DNA of 64,000 nucleotides from Campylobacter gracilis (GCF_018374135.1 NZ_JAHAFS010000008.1:26797-90796); one strand, 5' to 3'; shown: positions 14,443 to 24,318, numbered from the stretch's first letter. The notes: generated by a model from the letters alone, not told the origin. Numbers and translations: made by a program.

Positions 14443-15800
14443 TCTACTATAAATTCCTTTTGCCCTTTATAAATCGTAAAATAGGCATTTTTAAATTCTA
14501 AATTTTTGCCGTTTTGCACAGGAGCGCTTTTGCGAAAAATTCTAAACTCGCCCACGCCTTTTAGATCAATTATGCCGTCTTCAACATCGCCTTTGATCGC
14601 TCTTATCACATCTCCTGCGCGCAGCTGCCGCACTGATACGCTAGGCAAAACGTATGGCGCGATAGAGCCTACGTTGCCGCCTCTAGATACGATCTCAAAA
14701 TCGTCTATCTCAAAGCTTTGCTTATAAAATTTCGTCTTTTTTACTAGCAGATCGAGTTTATCGCCTAACCGTAGCCCGCTGCCGCCATAGACAAAAACTC
14801 CGCTTCCATCTTGGGAGATCGCAAAGCCGTGGCGGTTTGCAAAGCTCACGACTGCGCCTTTTATCAGCATAGGCTCGCTTATAATGCGCCCGTAAAGCTC
14901 CTCTATCGTGACGGTTTTTGCGGAGCTAGCGGTATTTTTAGCTAAAAATTCTTGCTTTCTTGGCGTAGATTTTAAAGCGCCTTCGTTCGTCAGAATGAAG
15001 CTAATCGGAAAATGATCGGAAACGGTAGAGAATTTAGCAACCGCGAAGCTGTCCTTTTTATATCCCGGCTCGCTACTAAAAAAATCGTCGCTAAGCAAGA
15101 TATGATCGAGCACCGCGCCGCTTTCATGAGACTCACAAGAGCTAAAATGCTTTAACTGCGAGCAGGGATGCAGCGCCCACAAATCGCTAAATCCATCGCG
15201 CTCGATAAGCTCGTTTAGCAAAGAATTTCGCCCAAAATTCGTATTAAAATCTCCCGCTATGATAGCGCGTTGGTGCCCTTGCAAAACCTCGCGTAAAAAA
15301 GCGAAATTTCGCCTGCGCTCGCTTAGCGGATTGCGTGCAGAGAGCATATGTACGACATAAAAGCTAAAATCAGTGCCGCCAAGCGCAAAATCAGCGCGCA
15401 AAATATCTCTAGTTTTAAGCTCTACTGGGCGATAGGTTTTTTGAAATTTTATCGGTATGCGCGACATCACCGCCACGCCCGCAGGTGCAGTCTGCGCGCG
15501 CGAAAAAGCGTAGAATTTATAGCCTGCCTTCTGCGCAAGCGCTTTTAGCACCGCTTCGTTTTCGATCTCTTGCAGCCCCAAAATATCGGCATTAAGCGCG
15601 CTTATCTCATTCGCTATCTCTTGCAGCTTGCGCTCGTATTTTTGCTCGCTCCAGCCTCCGCGCCCGATCTCAAAATCCGCGTACTCCGTGCCGTCGTTTA
15701 CGCCGTCGAATAAATTTTGCACGTTAAACGATGCGATTTTCAGCTCCGCTGCACTCGCGCCGCAGAAAAACATCGCAAAAAGTAGCGCTAAAACTCGCAA
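14439..15800 (-). CDS. Secreted endonuclease/exonuclease/phosphatase-family protein
   Basis: A 453-residue protein with a signal peptide (residues 1-17, MRVLALLFAMFFCGASA) and an EEP (DNase I-like) domain. Visible catalytic motifs are ASFNVQNLFD (Asn/metal site), LGLQEIEN (metal-binding Glu), IAGDFNTNFG (catalytic Asp/Asn) and SDHFPISF (catalytic Asp-His). A C-terminal part of ~170 residues includes an OB-like stretch (IRAIKGDVEDGIIDL). It probably degrades DNA or another phosphodiester in the periplasm or outside the cell. It overlaps the trmL gene by 13 bases and the small membrane-protein gene downstream by four. Confidence 0.87.
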   Translation of the reverse strand: MRVLALLFAMFFCGASAAELKIASFNVQNLFDGVNDGTEYADFEIGRGGWSEQKYERKLQEIANEISALNADILGLQEIENEAVLKALAQKAGYKFYAFSRAQTAPAGVAVMSRIPIKFQKTYRPVELKTRDILRADFALGGTDFSFYVVHMLSARNPLSERRRNFAFLREVLQGHQRAIIAGDFNTNFGRNSLLNELIERDGFSDLWALHPCSQLKHFSSCESHESGAVLDHILLSDDFFSSEPGYKKDSFAVAKFSTVSDHFPISFILTNEGALKSTPRKQEFLAKNTASSAKTVTIEELYGRIISEPMLIKGAVVSFANRHGFAISQDGSGVFVYGGSGLRLGDKLDLLVKKTKFYKQSFEIDDFEIVSRGGNVGSIAPYVLPSVSVRQLRAGDVIRAIKGDVEDGIIDLKGVGEFRIFRKSAPVQNGKNLEFKNAYFTIYKGQKEFIVE

Positions 15801-16276
15801 ACCGCGCTCCTAAAGTCAAATTTATCGATGTTTTGGCGGATCGCTTCGTAGGTTACGATGCCCACGCTGGTGGCTAAATTTAAACTGCGCCCCGCCCCGC
15901 TCATCGGGATCGTGATGCAGTTTTCGCGGTTTGTGCGCATGATCTCAAGCGGCAGCCCATGGCCTTCAGAGCCGAAAATCAAAAAATCGCCCGGCTGAAA
16001 TTTCGCCTCGTAGTAGAGCTTGTTCGTCTTTGTCGTCGCAAAAAAGAAGCGCTGCTTAAATTTCCCGTTCGCCGCCATAAACTCGTCCCAACTCTCCCAA
16101 ATTTTAAGATCCAAGCTCGCCCAATAATCAAGCCCCGCACGGCGTAGATGCTTATCGTCGATGACAAATCCGAGCGGCTTGATCAGATGCAAGCGACACC
16201 CTGCATTGACACACATACGCCCGATGGAGCCGGTGTTTGTGTGGATCTGCGGATATACTAACACGATATTAAACAT
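15788..16276 (-). CDS. trmL: tRNA (cytidine/uridine-34-2'-O)-methyltransferase TrmL
   Basis: A ~162-residue SPOUT methyltransferase. FNIVLVYPQIHTNTGSIGR is the N-terminal family motif, FGSEGHGLP is motif II of the SAM knot, and IPMSGAGRSLNLATSVGIV is motif III. It methylates the wobble base of tRNA-Leu. Two adjacent Met codons start the frame (16279 and 16276). Its 5' end overlaps the 3' end of the repeat-built ORF upstream. Confidence 0.93.
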   Translation of the reverse strand: MFNIVLVYPQIHTNTGSIGRMCVNAGCRLHLIKPLGFVIDDKHLRRAGLDYWASLDLKIWESWDEFMAANGKFKQRFFFATTKTNKLYYEAKFQPGDFLIFGSEGHGLPLEIMRTNRENCITIPMSGAGRSLNLATSVGIVTYEAIRQNIDKFDFRSAVCEF

Positions 16277-16964
16277 CAAAAATCACCGATTTTGCACGGG
16301 CGAAATTCTGTGATTTAAAATTCCGCGAGGCAAAGTTTTGAGATTTAGAATTTTGCAAAGCTAAATTACGCGGCTTGGAATTTTGCGCGGTAAAGCCTTG
16401 CAAATTTGAATGGGCAAAATTCCACAATTTGAAATTCTGCGAAGTACAATTTAGGTTCATGATTTTGCGATGCTGCAAGGCATCAGATATCTCCTTGCAG
16501 CGATACGGCTCGCTAAATTTTGCTTTAATGCGTTTAATATGATGCAGGCTGTGAGATTTTGTGCCAAGATGTCCTAATCCGCAAAATTTCATCTCGCTGT
16601 AATGCGAGCCGTGAAATTCCGCATAGTTACCGCACGTTTCGTATAATTTCTCGCCGCAGTGATGCGATCTGTGAAATTCGCTCGATCCATAAAACTTCGC
16701 CTCGTGGGTTTTTTCGGTGTGGCGGCACAACGGATGGAATTTTAATAGGTAAAATTCCGCGTCGTGAAATTCTACCGAGCTAAGCTTTGCACTATGAAAT
16801 CTTACGCCGCAAAAATTTAAATTTCGCTCACCGCAAAAGATAAAATCTTGCGCAGCAAAAATCACGAAATTTTGCCTGCGATCAAAGCAAAAAGCGCATT
16901 TTTGCAAAGACGCAGCATTCTTGCAAAACGCGTAAATTTCGTCGCGACGATAGAATTTTTTCAT
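16269..16964 (-). CDS. 231-residue ORF built almost entirely from RAATTY-containing units
   Basis: The frame begins MKKFYRRDEIYAFCKN at ATG 16964 with AGGAG upstream, so it could be translated. From about residue 35 it consists of degenerate units such as NFCGVRFHSAKL, EFHDAEFY, KFYGSSEFH and, at the C-terminus, NSKSQNFASRNFKSQNF. The DNA shows AAATTT, AAATTC, GAATTT or AAATTY words every 15-50 bases. It is rich in His, Phe, Lys, Asn and Cys. No known domain. It ends 11 bases inside trmL. Either a repeat tract that stays open by chance, or a gene whose body has been replaced or born from repeat DNA. Confidence 0.45.
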   Translation of the reverse strand: MKKFYRRDEIYAFCKNAASLQKCAFCFDRRQNFVIFAAQDFIFCGERNLNFCGVRFHSAKLSSVEFHDAEFYLLKFHPLCRHTEKTHEAKFYGSSEFHRSHHCGEKLYETCGNYAEFHGSHYSEMKFCGLGHLGTKSHSLHHIKRIKAKFSEPYRCKEISDALQHRKIMNLNCTSQNFKLWNFAHSNLQGFTAQNSKPRNLALQNSKSQNFASRNFKSQNFARAKSVIFDV

Positions 16965-17013
16965 AAAACTAGCTCCTAAATAAAACGGCGATTTTACAAA
17001 AATCTCTCTAAAT

Positions 17014-18135
17014 TTACGCTTTTAAAGCCGTTACAAACGCCCTAATCTCCGCTTCTTGTAGCCTCTCAATCTCCTTGCCGATCGCAGCGCCGCGCAGGTT
17101 GCGAGCGACATCCGCGGCGCAAACCAAGCTTTTAAATTTCTTATCCCAAATCCCAAGCCGCTTTGCCGCTTGCACCCTACCTTTACAATATAGCCCGAGC
17201 CACTGCTTAAGCGGCATTTTTAGAGCGATTTTGCATAGCCGCTCGTCGCTTACCCGCTTAAAAAACGGCTCGCTAAGTAGCCTTTTATAAAGAGAATTTA
17301 GCCCTAAATTCTTTAAAATTTTATCTTTATCTAATCCTAAAAAATTCAAAAACGCATATAAAAAAAACATTTCATTTCTCACGAAAGATTCGCCGTGCTC
17401 TATGAATTTTATCAGTCGCTCGTGCGTACGCGTATCAATCCGCAATCCAAAAACCCGCTCATAAAGCCCCAGCTCTTGCATTAGCATCATCCCGTATCGG
17501 TGCGCAGGTGCACGGAAAAATTTAATCAGCTCTGCTTTAACGCGCTCGCAACTAAGATCGCTAACGTCGATACTACGCATGAGCTCTAAGGTGTGATGCT
17601 CGGTGCGAAGCTCAAATCTTGCGGCAAACTGTACCGCGCGATACACGCGCAAGCTATCCTCCACGAAAGTGCGTGGATCAACCACTCGCAAAATACGCGC
17701 GTGCAGATCCGCAAGCCCGCCGTAAAAATCGAGAACTTTACCGCTTATAGCGTTTATCATCATCGCATTGATTGTAAAATCGCGTCGCCTGCTAGCCTCA
17801 CGTTCGTCCGTAGCCAAAGCGACACTGAAGCCCTTGTGTCCGATGCCCGTCTTGCTCTCGGTGCGCGGCAGCGAGATGTCAAAGCTTTTATATTTATAAA
17901 CGAAGTAGCTTTTGCCAACGCCCTGCGCGCCGAAGTCCTGCATAATTTGCTCGAAGCGGTGCGGACCCACATCGTAAAGCTCCACATCCACATCAGCGCT
18001 AGCCCGCCCCAAAAAATGATCGCGCACGCAGCCGCCTACCAGATATATGCGTGAGCTAAATTTTTTAAGATAATCTAAAAGTGCGATAAAATCGTCATTT
18101 TGATAGATTTTCAAGTCGGTTTTCGATACTTGCAA
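17014..18135 (-). CDS. cca: CCA-adding tRNA nucleotidyltransferase / poly(A) polymerase family
   Basis: A 373-residue class II nucleotidyltransferase. The head domain has YLVGGCVRDHFLGR (flexible loop) and SADVDVELYD (catalytic DxD). RRDFTINAM and LRVVDPRTFVEDSLRVYRAVQFAARF are the neck motifs. It repairs or adds the 3' CCA end of tRNA. The 5' end overlaps the CiaD-like gene by about 40 bases. C. jejuni has the same order (Cj0788 ciaD, Cj0789 cca). Confidence 0.93.
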   Translation of the reverse strand: MQVSKTDLKIYQNDDFIALLDYLKKFSSRIYLVGGCVRDHFLGRASADVDVELYDVGPHRFEQIMQDFGAQGVGKSYFVYKYKSFDISLPRTESKTGIGHKGFSVALATDEREASRRRDFTINAMMINAISGKVLDFYGGLADLHARILRVVDPRTFVEDSLRVYRAVQFAARFELRTEHHTLELMRSIDVSDLSCERVKAELIKFFRAPAHRYGMMLMQELGLYERVFGLRIDTRTHERLIKFIEHGESFVRNEMFFLYAFLNFLGLDKDKILKNLGLNSLYKRLLSEPFFKRVSDERLCKIALKMPLKQWLGLYCKGRVQAAKRLGIWDKKFKSLVCAADVARNLRGAAIGKEIERLQEAEIRAFVTALKA

Positions 18136-19453
18136 GCAAAAATTCCATAAATTTTAAATTTAGCTCCACGCGCGCGTTCAAATCGCCCTTCTCAAAAGCG
18201 TTCAGCCCCTCAAAAAGCACTAAAATTCGCTCTTTTATCGCGCTCAAAAACTCCGCCTCGCTTGAAATTTTAAAATCTGCATTTGCGAGATATTTTGATT
18301 TATCGCCCGCTTGTCTCGCAGCCCCGAGATGTCGCGCTGCTTCAGGCTGGCGCAGGGCGGAATTTTGAGCACCATAAGAGGCAAGGCTTCCAGCTTGCAT
18401 ATCCTGTGCAGCAGAATTGCGAAGCTGCGGCGTGGCGAGCTCATCGTCTCGCGCCTCAGGCGTAGTAAAATTCTGCGGCTGCGAAACGAAATTTTGCTGG
18501 CGCGCGGCAGCATTGCGGATCTCTAGCGCGGCGGAATTTTGAGCTTGAAGCGACGAAAAATCCTGCTTTTTAGAATGCGCTGTACTGAAATAATCATCAG
18601 CTTCGCTTTCTTTGAAATCAGAGCCAGGCCCAAAATCGTCATTGCTTAGCTCCTTAAAATGCGCGCCCAAAATACGAGGCGTCAAATCTTGCTCGCTTTG
18701 AGAGTCGTCATCCGTAGAATTTAGCGCTAATTCAAAATCTTTACTTTCGGCAGAGCTTTGCGCTATGTTTGCGTCCTGGCTTTGCGGCGAAACAAACCCA
18801 TTCATATCGCTGCCTAAACTATCGTAAATTTCGCCTGCGATGCCCGATAAATCACGAAATCTTTCGTCAAATTTCGCGGCGGAGCTTTTTAAAATTTCAT
18901 CGTTTGCAAAGGTTGAATTTGTGGAATTTTTGCCGCTTGTGGAAGTGGAATTTATAAAATTTTCTCCATTTAAAGAAACAGAGGCCACGGAATTTTGACC
19001 GCCTGCAAGATCAAAATTTTTAAAATTCTCCTCGCTGGAAAAAGTAAAATTTTCATCTTTTACGGCAGATTTTTTTAAAGTAGCGTCCGCTGCAAATTCC
19101 ACGCTGCTAGGCGCAGAGCTCTTACTCTGTATGGAATTTGAACGATCTAGGGCGGAATTTAAAGCGTCCGATGAAACAAAGCGCGAAGTGAAATTTTTGG
19201 TATCTAAGGAAGTGAAATTTTGCGCGTTTGGTGAAGCGATATCTGGTGCAGATGCGGAATTTAAGGCATCAGGCGCAATGGGATCTGGCGCAAAAGAAGT
19301 GGGGCTTAAAGCATACTGCGAAGCCTGCGCTTCTGCTTCAGCGCTGTTTGCATTCACAGCCCTCTCTTGCTGCGCCACCAAATCTTGCGCGCGCCTTTGC
19401 GCTTTCATCTCATCTACTGCTTCGATGATATCTTCCAGTTCATTTTCATACAT
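18095..19453 (-). CDS. CiaD-like protein with a ~350-residue low-complexity insert
   Basis: The N-terminus (YENELEDIIEAVDEMKAQRR, residues 2-22) and the C-terminal ~68 residues (core IKERILVLFEGLNAFEKGDL, then ELNLKFMEFLLASIENRLE) resemble the conserved ends of the Campylobacter protein encoded just upstream of cca (CiaD, Cj0788, an invasion effector of ~160 residues). Here the protein has ~452 residues; residues ~36-385 are Asn/Ser/Ala/Phe-rich repeats (NFTS, QNSA, NSTNS, NFKNF). ATG 19453 overlaps the stop of the preceding 80-residue gene. The assignment rests on position and the C-terminal helix; the effector function is not proven here. Confidence 0.65.
   Translation of the reverse strand: MYENELEDIIEAVDEMKAQRRAQDLVAQQERAVNANSAEAEAQASQYALSPTSFAPDPIAPDALNSASAPDIASPNAQNFTSLDTKNFTSRFVSSDALNSALDRSNSIQSKSSAPSSVEFAADATLKKSAVKDENFTFSSEENFKNFDLAGGQNSVASVSLNGENFINSTSTSGKNSTNSTFANDEILKSSAAKFDERFRDLSGIAGEIYDSLGSDMNGFVSPQSQDANIAQSSAESKDFELALNSTDDDSQSEQDLTPRILGAHFKELSNDDFGPGSDFKESEADDYFSTAHSKKQDFSSLQAQNSAALEIRNAAARQQNFVSQPQNFTTPEARDDELATPQLRNSAAQDMQAGSLASYGAQNSALRQPEAARHLGAARQAGDKSKYLANADFKISSEAEFLSAIKERILVLFEGLNAFEKGDLNARVELNLKFMEFLLASIENRLENLSK
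18302..19351 (-). repeat. 1-kb in-frame RAATTY tract in the CiaD-like gene
   Basis: The largest coding tract of its kind in the window. It encodes repeated N-[SF]-[ATK] units; AAATTT, GAATTT, AAATTC and GAATTC words recur at distances that are multiples of three. It separates the conserved N- and C-terminal ends of the protein. Parts of the opposite strand are open as well (19131-19460). Confidence 0.75.
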
Positions 19454-19688
19454 CAATTAGCCACCTCTTAAATTCTGCTTGTTTACGTGTATCGACGCTA
19501 AAAAAGCGCTCCAGCATCGCCATATTGACGCCCGAGCTTACCCGATGATTTAAATTTAGCCGCGCAAAAAGCACTGCCGCATCGCCATCTTGCGGATTAT
19601 CGCGTAAAATACCGCGGCAAATCCGCATCGCGCCGTAGATATCGCCTTTTTTCTCAAGCTCCATAGCGTATGCTAGTGCGCCATTCAA
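19446..19688 (-). CDS. 80-residue TPR-like helical protein
   Basis: Short helical protein (NGALAYAMELEKKGDIYGAMRI, then ILRDNPQDGDAAVLFARLN) that reads like one to two tetratricopeptide-type helical hairpins. The start is TTG 19688, six bases after AGGAG that overlaps the leuB stop region. The stop overlaps the CiaD-like start. The same strand and tight spacing place it in a leuD-leuB-(this)-ciaD-like-cca unit. Function unknown. Confidence 0.7.
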   Translation of the reverse strand: MNGALAYAMELEKKGDIYGAMRICRGILRDNPQDGDAAVLFARLNLNHRVSSGVNMAMLERFFSVDTRKQAEFKRWLIDV

Positions 19689-19697
19689 AGCTGGCTC

Positions 19698-20768
19698 CTA
19701 AGCCTTAGCCGCGTAATCTGCGATGATCGAGCCGATCTCTGCGGTCGAGCAAATTTCTTTGGCGTCGTACTGCGCAATGTCCTTGGTGCGGTATCCGTCG
19801 CGAAGCACGGTGCGCACGGCGCTTTCAATCGCGGCTGCGGCCTCATTTTCGCCGAATGCGTATTTCAGCATCATCGCAGCGCTTAAGATCGTAGCGATCG
19901 GATTTGCGATACCCTGCCCCGCGATGTCGGGCGCGCTGCCGTGGATCGGCTCATAGATGCCTACCTTGCCGCCGATACTCGCACTCGGAAGCAATCCGAT
20001 CGAGCCGCAGATCATGCTCGCCTCATCGCTTAAAATATCGCCGAACAAATTCTCCGTTAAAATCACGTCAAACTGCGCGGGCGCCCGCACGAGCTGCATC
20101 GCGGCATTATCTACGTACATAAACTCTAAATTTATCCCCTCGTAATTTTTGGCTAGCTCGCTTACGACCTCGCGCCACAGTTGGCTTGTTTCAAGCACGT
20201 TGGCCTTATCCACGAGCGTTATCTTTTTGTTTCGCAAAAGCGCGGCCTCAAAGGCAACTTTTGCGACGCGCTCGATCTCGGCGGCGTTGTAGCACATCGT
20301 ATTTAGCGCATCCTTTTCGTTTTTAACGCGCGGCTGCCCGAAATAAATCCCGCCTGTAAGCTCGCGCACCACCATTATATCGACGCCTTTGATGATCTCC
20401 GGTTTCAGCGTCGAAGCGTTTATCAGCTCATCAAAAATCATCGCAGGGCGCAGGTTTGCAAACGCTCCAAGCTCTTTGCGGATTTTAAGCAGTCCGCTTT
20501 CAGGTCGCAGTTCGCGCGGCAAGCCGTCCCATTTCGCGCCGCCGATCGCGCCGAAAAGTACCGCGTCGCTTGATTTAGCGGCATTTAGCGTCTCATCCGG
20601 AAGCGGAACGCCCATAATGTCAATCGCCGCGCCGCCCATCAAGCGATAGTCAAAATTCAGCTCAAAATTAAATTTATGGCTTACGGCATCGAGCACTTTG
20701 ATCGCTTCTTCGATGATCTCGGGGCCGATTCCGTCGCCTTTTATCACGCATACGTCGTATTTTTTCAT
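19698..20768 (-). CDS. leuB: 3-isopropylmalate dehydrogenase LeuB
   Basis: A 356-residue NAD-dependent decarboxylating dehydrogenase of leucine synthesis. The N-terminal [12 protein letters not shown], the substrate-binding [21 protein letters not shown], the catalytic [13 protein letters not shown] (Arg/Tyr) and the Lys/Asp metal site in [17 protein letters not shown] are visible, as is [12 protein letters not shown] for NAD binding. leuD lies 10 bases upstream on the same strand. The leuC and leuA genes are not adjacent. Confidence 0.96.
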   Translation of the reverse strand: MKKYDVCVIKGDGIGPEIIEEAIKVLDAVSHKFNFELNFDYRLMGGAAIDIMGVPLPDETLNAAKSSDAVLFGAIGGAKWDGLPRELRPESGLLKIRKELGAFANLRPAMIFDELINASTLKPEIIKGVDIMVVRELTGGIYFGQPRVKNEKDALNTMCYNAAEIERVAKVAFEAALLRNKKITLVDKANVLETSQLWREVVSELAKNYEGINLEFMYVDNAAMQLVRAPAQFDVILTENLFGDILSDEASMICGSIGLLPSASIGGKVGIYEPIHGSAPDIAGQGIANPIATILSAAMMLKYAFGENEAAAAIESAVRTVLRDGYRTKDIAQYDAKEICSTAEIGSIIADYAAKA

Positions 20769-20777
20769 CCAAATTCC

Positions 20778-21260
20778 TTACAAGTTTATCTTTGTTTTTG
20801 CGTAATTTATCGCTCCGCCCGCATCGAGAAGCTTTTGCATAAACTCGGGGATCGCGCCGAATTTATACTGCGTCTTTTGAGTTAAATTTTTAATTACGCC
20901 GCCCTTTAGATCGATGCTAAGCTCGTCGCCCTGCGCGATCTTATCCGTCTCGTCGCATTCGAGGATCAAAAAGCCGGTGTTGAAGCTGTTTCGATAAAAA
21001 ATCCTAGCGAAGTTTTTTGCGATCACGCATGAAATTCCAGCAGCTTTAAGCGCCATCGGAGCGTGCTCGCGCGAGCTGCCGCAGCCAAAATTTTTCCCCG
21101 CTACGATGATATCGCCGCGAGCGATTTTGGACGAAAAATCCTTGTCCGCATCCTCCATGATGTGCGTCGCAAGCACCGCCGCATCGGAAGTGTTTAAGTA
21201 GCGCGCCGCGATAATAATGTCGGTGTCGATATCATCGCCGAATTTCCATACTTTTGCCAT
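20778..21260 (-). CDS. leuD: 3-isopropylmalate dehydratase small subunit LeuD
   Basis: A 160-residue swivel-domain subunit of isopropylmalate isomerase. The start [22 protein letters not shown] and the substrate-binding loop [14 protein letters not shown] are diagnostic. It needs LeuC, whose gene is not in the window; in C. jejuni leuC and leuD are adjacent, so here the large subunit gene is separated. It is the first gene of the minus-strand leu unit. Confidence 0.95.
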   Translation of the reverse strand: MAKVWKFGDDIDTDIIIAARYLNTSDAAVLATHIMEDADKDFSSKIARGDIIVAGKNFGCGSSREHAPMALKAAGISCVIAKNFARIFYRNSFNTGFLILECDETDKIAQGDELSIDLKGGVIKNLTQKTQYKFGAIPEFMQKLLDAGGAINYAKTKINL

Positions 21261-21617
21261 ATTTCCGCCTTAAATTTTAAAATAGATGCGCGATTTTACC
21301 GACAAATTTATTAAAATCCGCTCAATCGCTCCGATATGAGGGCGAAATTCCTCGCTTGAAATTTAGGGCTAAATTTAAACGCAAGAGCGCAGAGATAGGG
21401 AGTGCGGAGGCGCTAAATTTTAAAGCGGCAACGTAAGGGAGGCGGAATTTCGGCGTGCTAATTTTTGTCTTGGGAACGCGGAATTTTAGAAAGCAATCTT
21501 AAATTTAGCTAAAAATATAACCTAAATTTTAAAATTTGGCCTAATTTCTAGAATTTGAAAAATCATTAAATTTAGATAGTTTGCGCCGTATATAAGCAAA
21601 AATAAAGAGCGTTTCGG
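21261..21617. other. Intergenic region between leuD and rpoD (divergent)
   Basis: No gene seen. Carries scattered RAATTY words (around 21300-21500) and the promoter region of rpoD at its right end. Confidence 0.5.
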
Positions 21618-21623
21618 TATAAT
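21618..21623 (+). promoter_or_regulatory. rpoD -10 element
   Basis: A TATAAT at 21618-21623, 43 bases before the rpoD start and preceded by AT-rich DNA, the usual form of Campylobacter housekeeping promoters, which lack a strong -35. Confidence 0.55.
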
Positions 21624-21666
21624 CCGATTTTCCAAAACCAAATACACAACGACACAAGGAGATTTT

Positions 21667-23547
21667 ATGGCGAGCCCAAAAGACGCCTTAACGCCCATCG
21701 AGCAATTTTTCGACGACAATCAAAAAAGCTACATCACCTACGAAAGACTGATAAAATTTTTCGACAAAGCCCCCACCGCGACGGCCGTTAAGAAGGTCGA
21801 AGCGCTTACGAAAAAATTTGACGTCGAGCTGATCTCCGCCGCAGAAATCTCCAAAATCAAAAATTTAGAGGATGCAAAACTCAAAGAAGCCACGCAAAAA
21901 AAACTGCTGGACGAGGGCTGGGACGAGGAGTTTGACCTATCTAGCGACGTTGAGCTTTTGGAGTGGAGCCGTTCGGACAGCCCGGTGCGGATGTATCTGC
22001 GCGAAATGGGACAGATCCCGCTGTTAACCAAAGAAGAGGAGATCGAAATCAGTAAAAAAATCGAGCTCGGCGAGGACATCATCATCGACGCGTTTTGCTC
22101 GGTGCCGTACTTAATAGACTTCATTTTAGACTATAAAGAGCCGCTTATCAACCGCGAACGCCGCGTCAAGGAGCTTTTCAAGAGCTTTGACGACAGCGAC
22201 GAAGAGGGTGAAGAGGAGGACGAAGAGGAGCTGCCGGAGGATGATTACGACGACGATGAGGATGAGGAGAGCGCGGACGAGGCGAAGCAAAGGCGATCTA
22301 GAAAGAATGATAAGCGCGCTCTAAAGGTCATCGAAAGCTTCAAGGCTCTCGAAAAAGCCAAAAAGGACTGGATGAAATTTGCCGAGAAAAACGCCGAGGC
22401 GATTAAGCAGAGCAAGGGAATTTTATCAAAGCTAAACTTGGCGTTTAAAAAGAAAATTTTAAAAGAAAAGCTCATGGATCTGGGGCCAACCAGCAAGCTC
22501 ATCACCGAGATCGTAAAATCGATGGAGACCGCGCTAAAAAGCGACGAAGGCTTCGAAAAAGAGCTCAAGCGCCTGGAATACAAGCTGCCGATGTTTAGCG
22601 CCGAACTGCGCGAAAATCACAAAAAAATCCTAAAAGATATCACGAAGCTTAGCAAAGACGACATCATCGCGCGCGTGCCGGAAGCTACGATGGTATCGAC
22701 CTACGTCGATATTAAAAAGCTCTTTTTGACAAAAGAGGCGAGCAAAAAAAGCTTCAACCTCGAGCCTGAGCGGCTGAAAGAAATTTTAGAGCAGATCAAG
22801 CGCGGCAAGCGCATTAGCGACAATGCAAAGGCGCGTATGGCGAAGTCCAACCTGCGCCTGGTCGTCTCCATCGCCAAGCGCTACACCAACCGCGGACTGC
22901 CGTTTTTAGACCTCATCCAGGAGGGCAATATCGGGCTTATGAAGGCGGTGGATAAATTTGAATACAAGCGCGGCTATAAATTTTCGACCTATGCGACGTG
23001 GTGGATCCGCCAGGCGATCAGCCGCGCCATCGCCGACCAAGCCCGCACGATCCGTATCCCGATCCATATGATCGAGACGATAAATCGAATTAATAAAATC
23101 ACGCGCAAATATATGCAAGAAGGCGGCAAGGAGCCCGATATCAACGTCATCGCGCAAGAGGTAGGCCTTAGCGTCGATAAGGTAAAGCAGGTCATCAAAA
23201 TCACAAAGGAGCCGATCAGTCTAGAAGCGCCGATCGGAAACGAGGATGACGGCAAATTCGGCGATTTCGTCGAGGATAAAAGCTCGGTTTCGCCGATCGA
23301 GCAAATTTTAAAATCCGATCTCAAAGAGCAGATCGACGATATCTTAGAACAGCTCAATGACCGCGAGCGCACAGTGATCCGCATGCGATTTGGACTGCTT
23401 GACGACGAGAGTGACCGCACGCTCGAAGAGATCGGCAAAGAGCTCAATATCACTCGCGAGCGCGTCCGCCAGATCGAAAGTTCGGCGATCAAAAAGCTAA
23501 AACACCCAAAAATCGGCCGCAAACTAAAAACCTATATCGAGAGCTAG
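21667..23547 (+). CDS. rpoD: RNA polymerase primary sigma factor RpoD (sigma-70)
   Basis: A 626-residue primary sigma factor. N-terminal region 1.1 starts [15 protein letters not shown]. Region 1.2 follows with [17 protein letters not shown] very acidic stretch with 40 or so Asp/Glu-rich residues lies at ~175-215 in the non-conserved region. Regions 2.1-2.4 include [20 protein letters not shown] and [17 protein letters not shown]. Region 4.2 has the [31 protein letters not shown] precedes ATG 21667. No stress-sigma features: this is the housekeeping factor. Confidence 0.98.
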   Translation: MASPKDALTPIEQFFDDNQKSYITYERLIKFFDKAPTATAVKKVEALTKKFDVELISAAEISKIKNLEDAKLKEATQKKLLDEGWDEEFDLSSDVELLEWSRSDSPVRMYLREMGQIPLLTKEEEIEISKKIELGEDIIIDAFCSVPYLIDFILDYKEPLINRERRVKELFKSFDDSDEEGEEEDEEELPEDDYDDDEDEESADEAKQRRSRKNDKRALKVIESFKALEKAKKDWMKFAEKNAEAIKQSKGILSKLNLAFKKKILKEKLMDLGPTSKLITEIVKSMETALKSDEGFEKELKRLEYKLPMFSAELRENHKKILKDITKLSKDDIIARVPEATMVSTYVDIKKLFLTKEASKKSFNLEPERLKEILEQIKRGKRISDNAKARMAKSNLRLVVSIAKRYTNRGLPFLDLIQEGNIGLMKAVDKFEYKRGYKFSTYATWWIRQAISRAIADQARTIRIPIHMIETINRINKITRKYMQEGGKEPDINVIAQEVGLSVDKVKQVIKITKEPISLEAPIGNEDDGKFGDFVEDKSSVSPIEQILKSDLKEQIDDILEQLNDRERTVIRMRFGLLDDESDRTLEEIGKELNITRERVRQIESSAIKKLKHPKIGRKLKTYIES

Positions 23548-23634
23548 AACAAAACGCAGATATAGCGATCTAGCGACACGCCGAGGTGGCGGGGCTTTTT
23601 AAAGCGATGTTATCGCGCGTACCTGAAAAATCAT

Positions 23635-23666
23635 AGAATTCCGTTCTAAATCCAAAGCGGAATTCT
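23635..23666. terminator. Inverted repeat downstream of rpoD
   Basis: Arms AGAATTCCG / CGGAATTCT (9 bases each) with a 14-base loop, about 90 bases after the rpoD stop. There is no clean T-run after it, so it is a weak terminator candidate; the arms are themselves GAATTC-type words and may belong to the RAATTY family. Confidence 0.3.
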
Positions 23667-23748
23667 AAAAAATTTTATAAATTCTACGATTTTGCTTAGT
23701 TTGATATGCGAACCGAACTGAGTAGTGTAGGTTATTCAAGGAGACTTT

Positions 23749-24318
23749 ATGAAAACTTTAGTAATCGTTATTTTAGACGGCTTTGCCGACTGGGAGGCTT
23801 CGCTACTGGCTCCCGCACTACGATATTTCACGGACTATAGCATCCTTTATGCCTCAACCGATAAAAACGAGAAAGTATCGTTCGGAGCTTTACGCGCAAA
23901 ACCTGATTTAACAATAGATGAAATTTCGCCAGATGCCGCGGCAATCGTGTTAATCGGCGCTAGAAATTCATGGCGCGAACTGCCTAGCGAAAACGCCTCA
24001 AAAATTGCTAATTTAATAGAGGAATTTAAACAACAAGGCAAGGTGGTAGGCGGTATTTGCGACGGGGCGTATTTCTTAGCGGCGGCAGGAGCGCTAAATG
24101 ACTGCCATCACACCGCAAATAGTCTAGCAGACATCGTTAATTTGCCAAAATACAAAAATAAGCATGCCTTTATACAAACAAGTCGCGAAGCCGTAGTAGA
24201 CGGTAAAATGATCACCGCAAACGGAAACGCATTTATTGATTTTACTATTCAAATGCTGCGCGCCTTAGGAGATATAGACGAAGCAATAATTGCCCAGTGC
24301 GAACAAATGTGGCGATAA
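23749..24318 (+). CDS. DJ-1/PfpI-family (type 1 glutamine amidotransferase-like) protein
   Basis: A 189-residue class I GATase-like fold. The start KTLVIVILDGFADWE matches the DJ-1/PfpI N-terminus. The nucleophile elbow is GGICDGAYFLA with the candidate Cys in ICDG, followed by a conserved HTANS/ITANG pattern typical of the subgroup with YdeA/ThiJ-like proteins. Related proteins act as glyoxalases, deglycases or proteases; the substrate is not known here. AAGGAG lies nine bases upstream of ATG. Stands alone after rpoD. Confidence 0.85.
   Translation: MKTLVIVILDGFADWEASLLAPALRYFTDYSILYASTDKNEKVSFGALRAKPDLTIDEISPDAAAIVLIGARNSWRELPSENASKIANLIEEFKQQGKVVGGICDGAYFLAAAGALNDCHHTANSLADIVNLPKYKNKHAFIQTSREAVVDGKMITANGNAFIDFTIQMLRALGDIDEAIIAQCEQMWR

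Noticed and set aside
22245..23522. Several long minus-strand ORFs opposite rpoD
   Set aside because: Shadows of rpoD; Ser/Leu/Ile-rich mirror translations without RBS or known domains.
23635..23666. Hairpin after rpoD as a strong intrinsic terminator
   Set aside because: Stem is AT-rich and there is no T-run; kept only as a weak candidate because its arms are GAATTC-type words.
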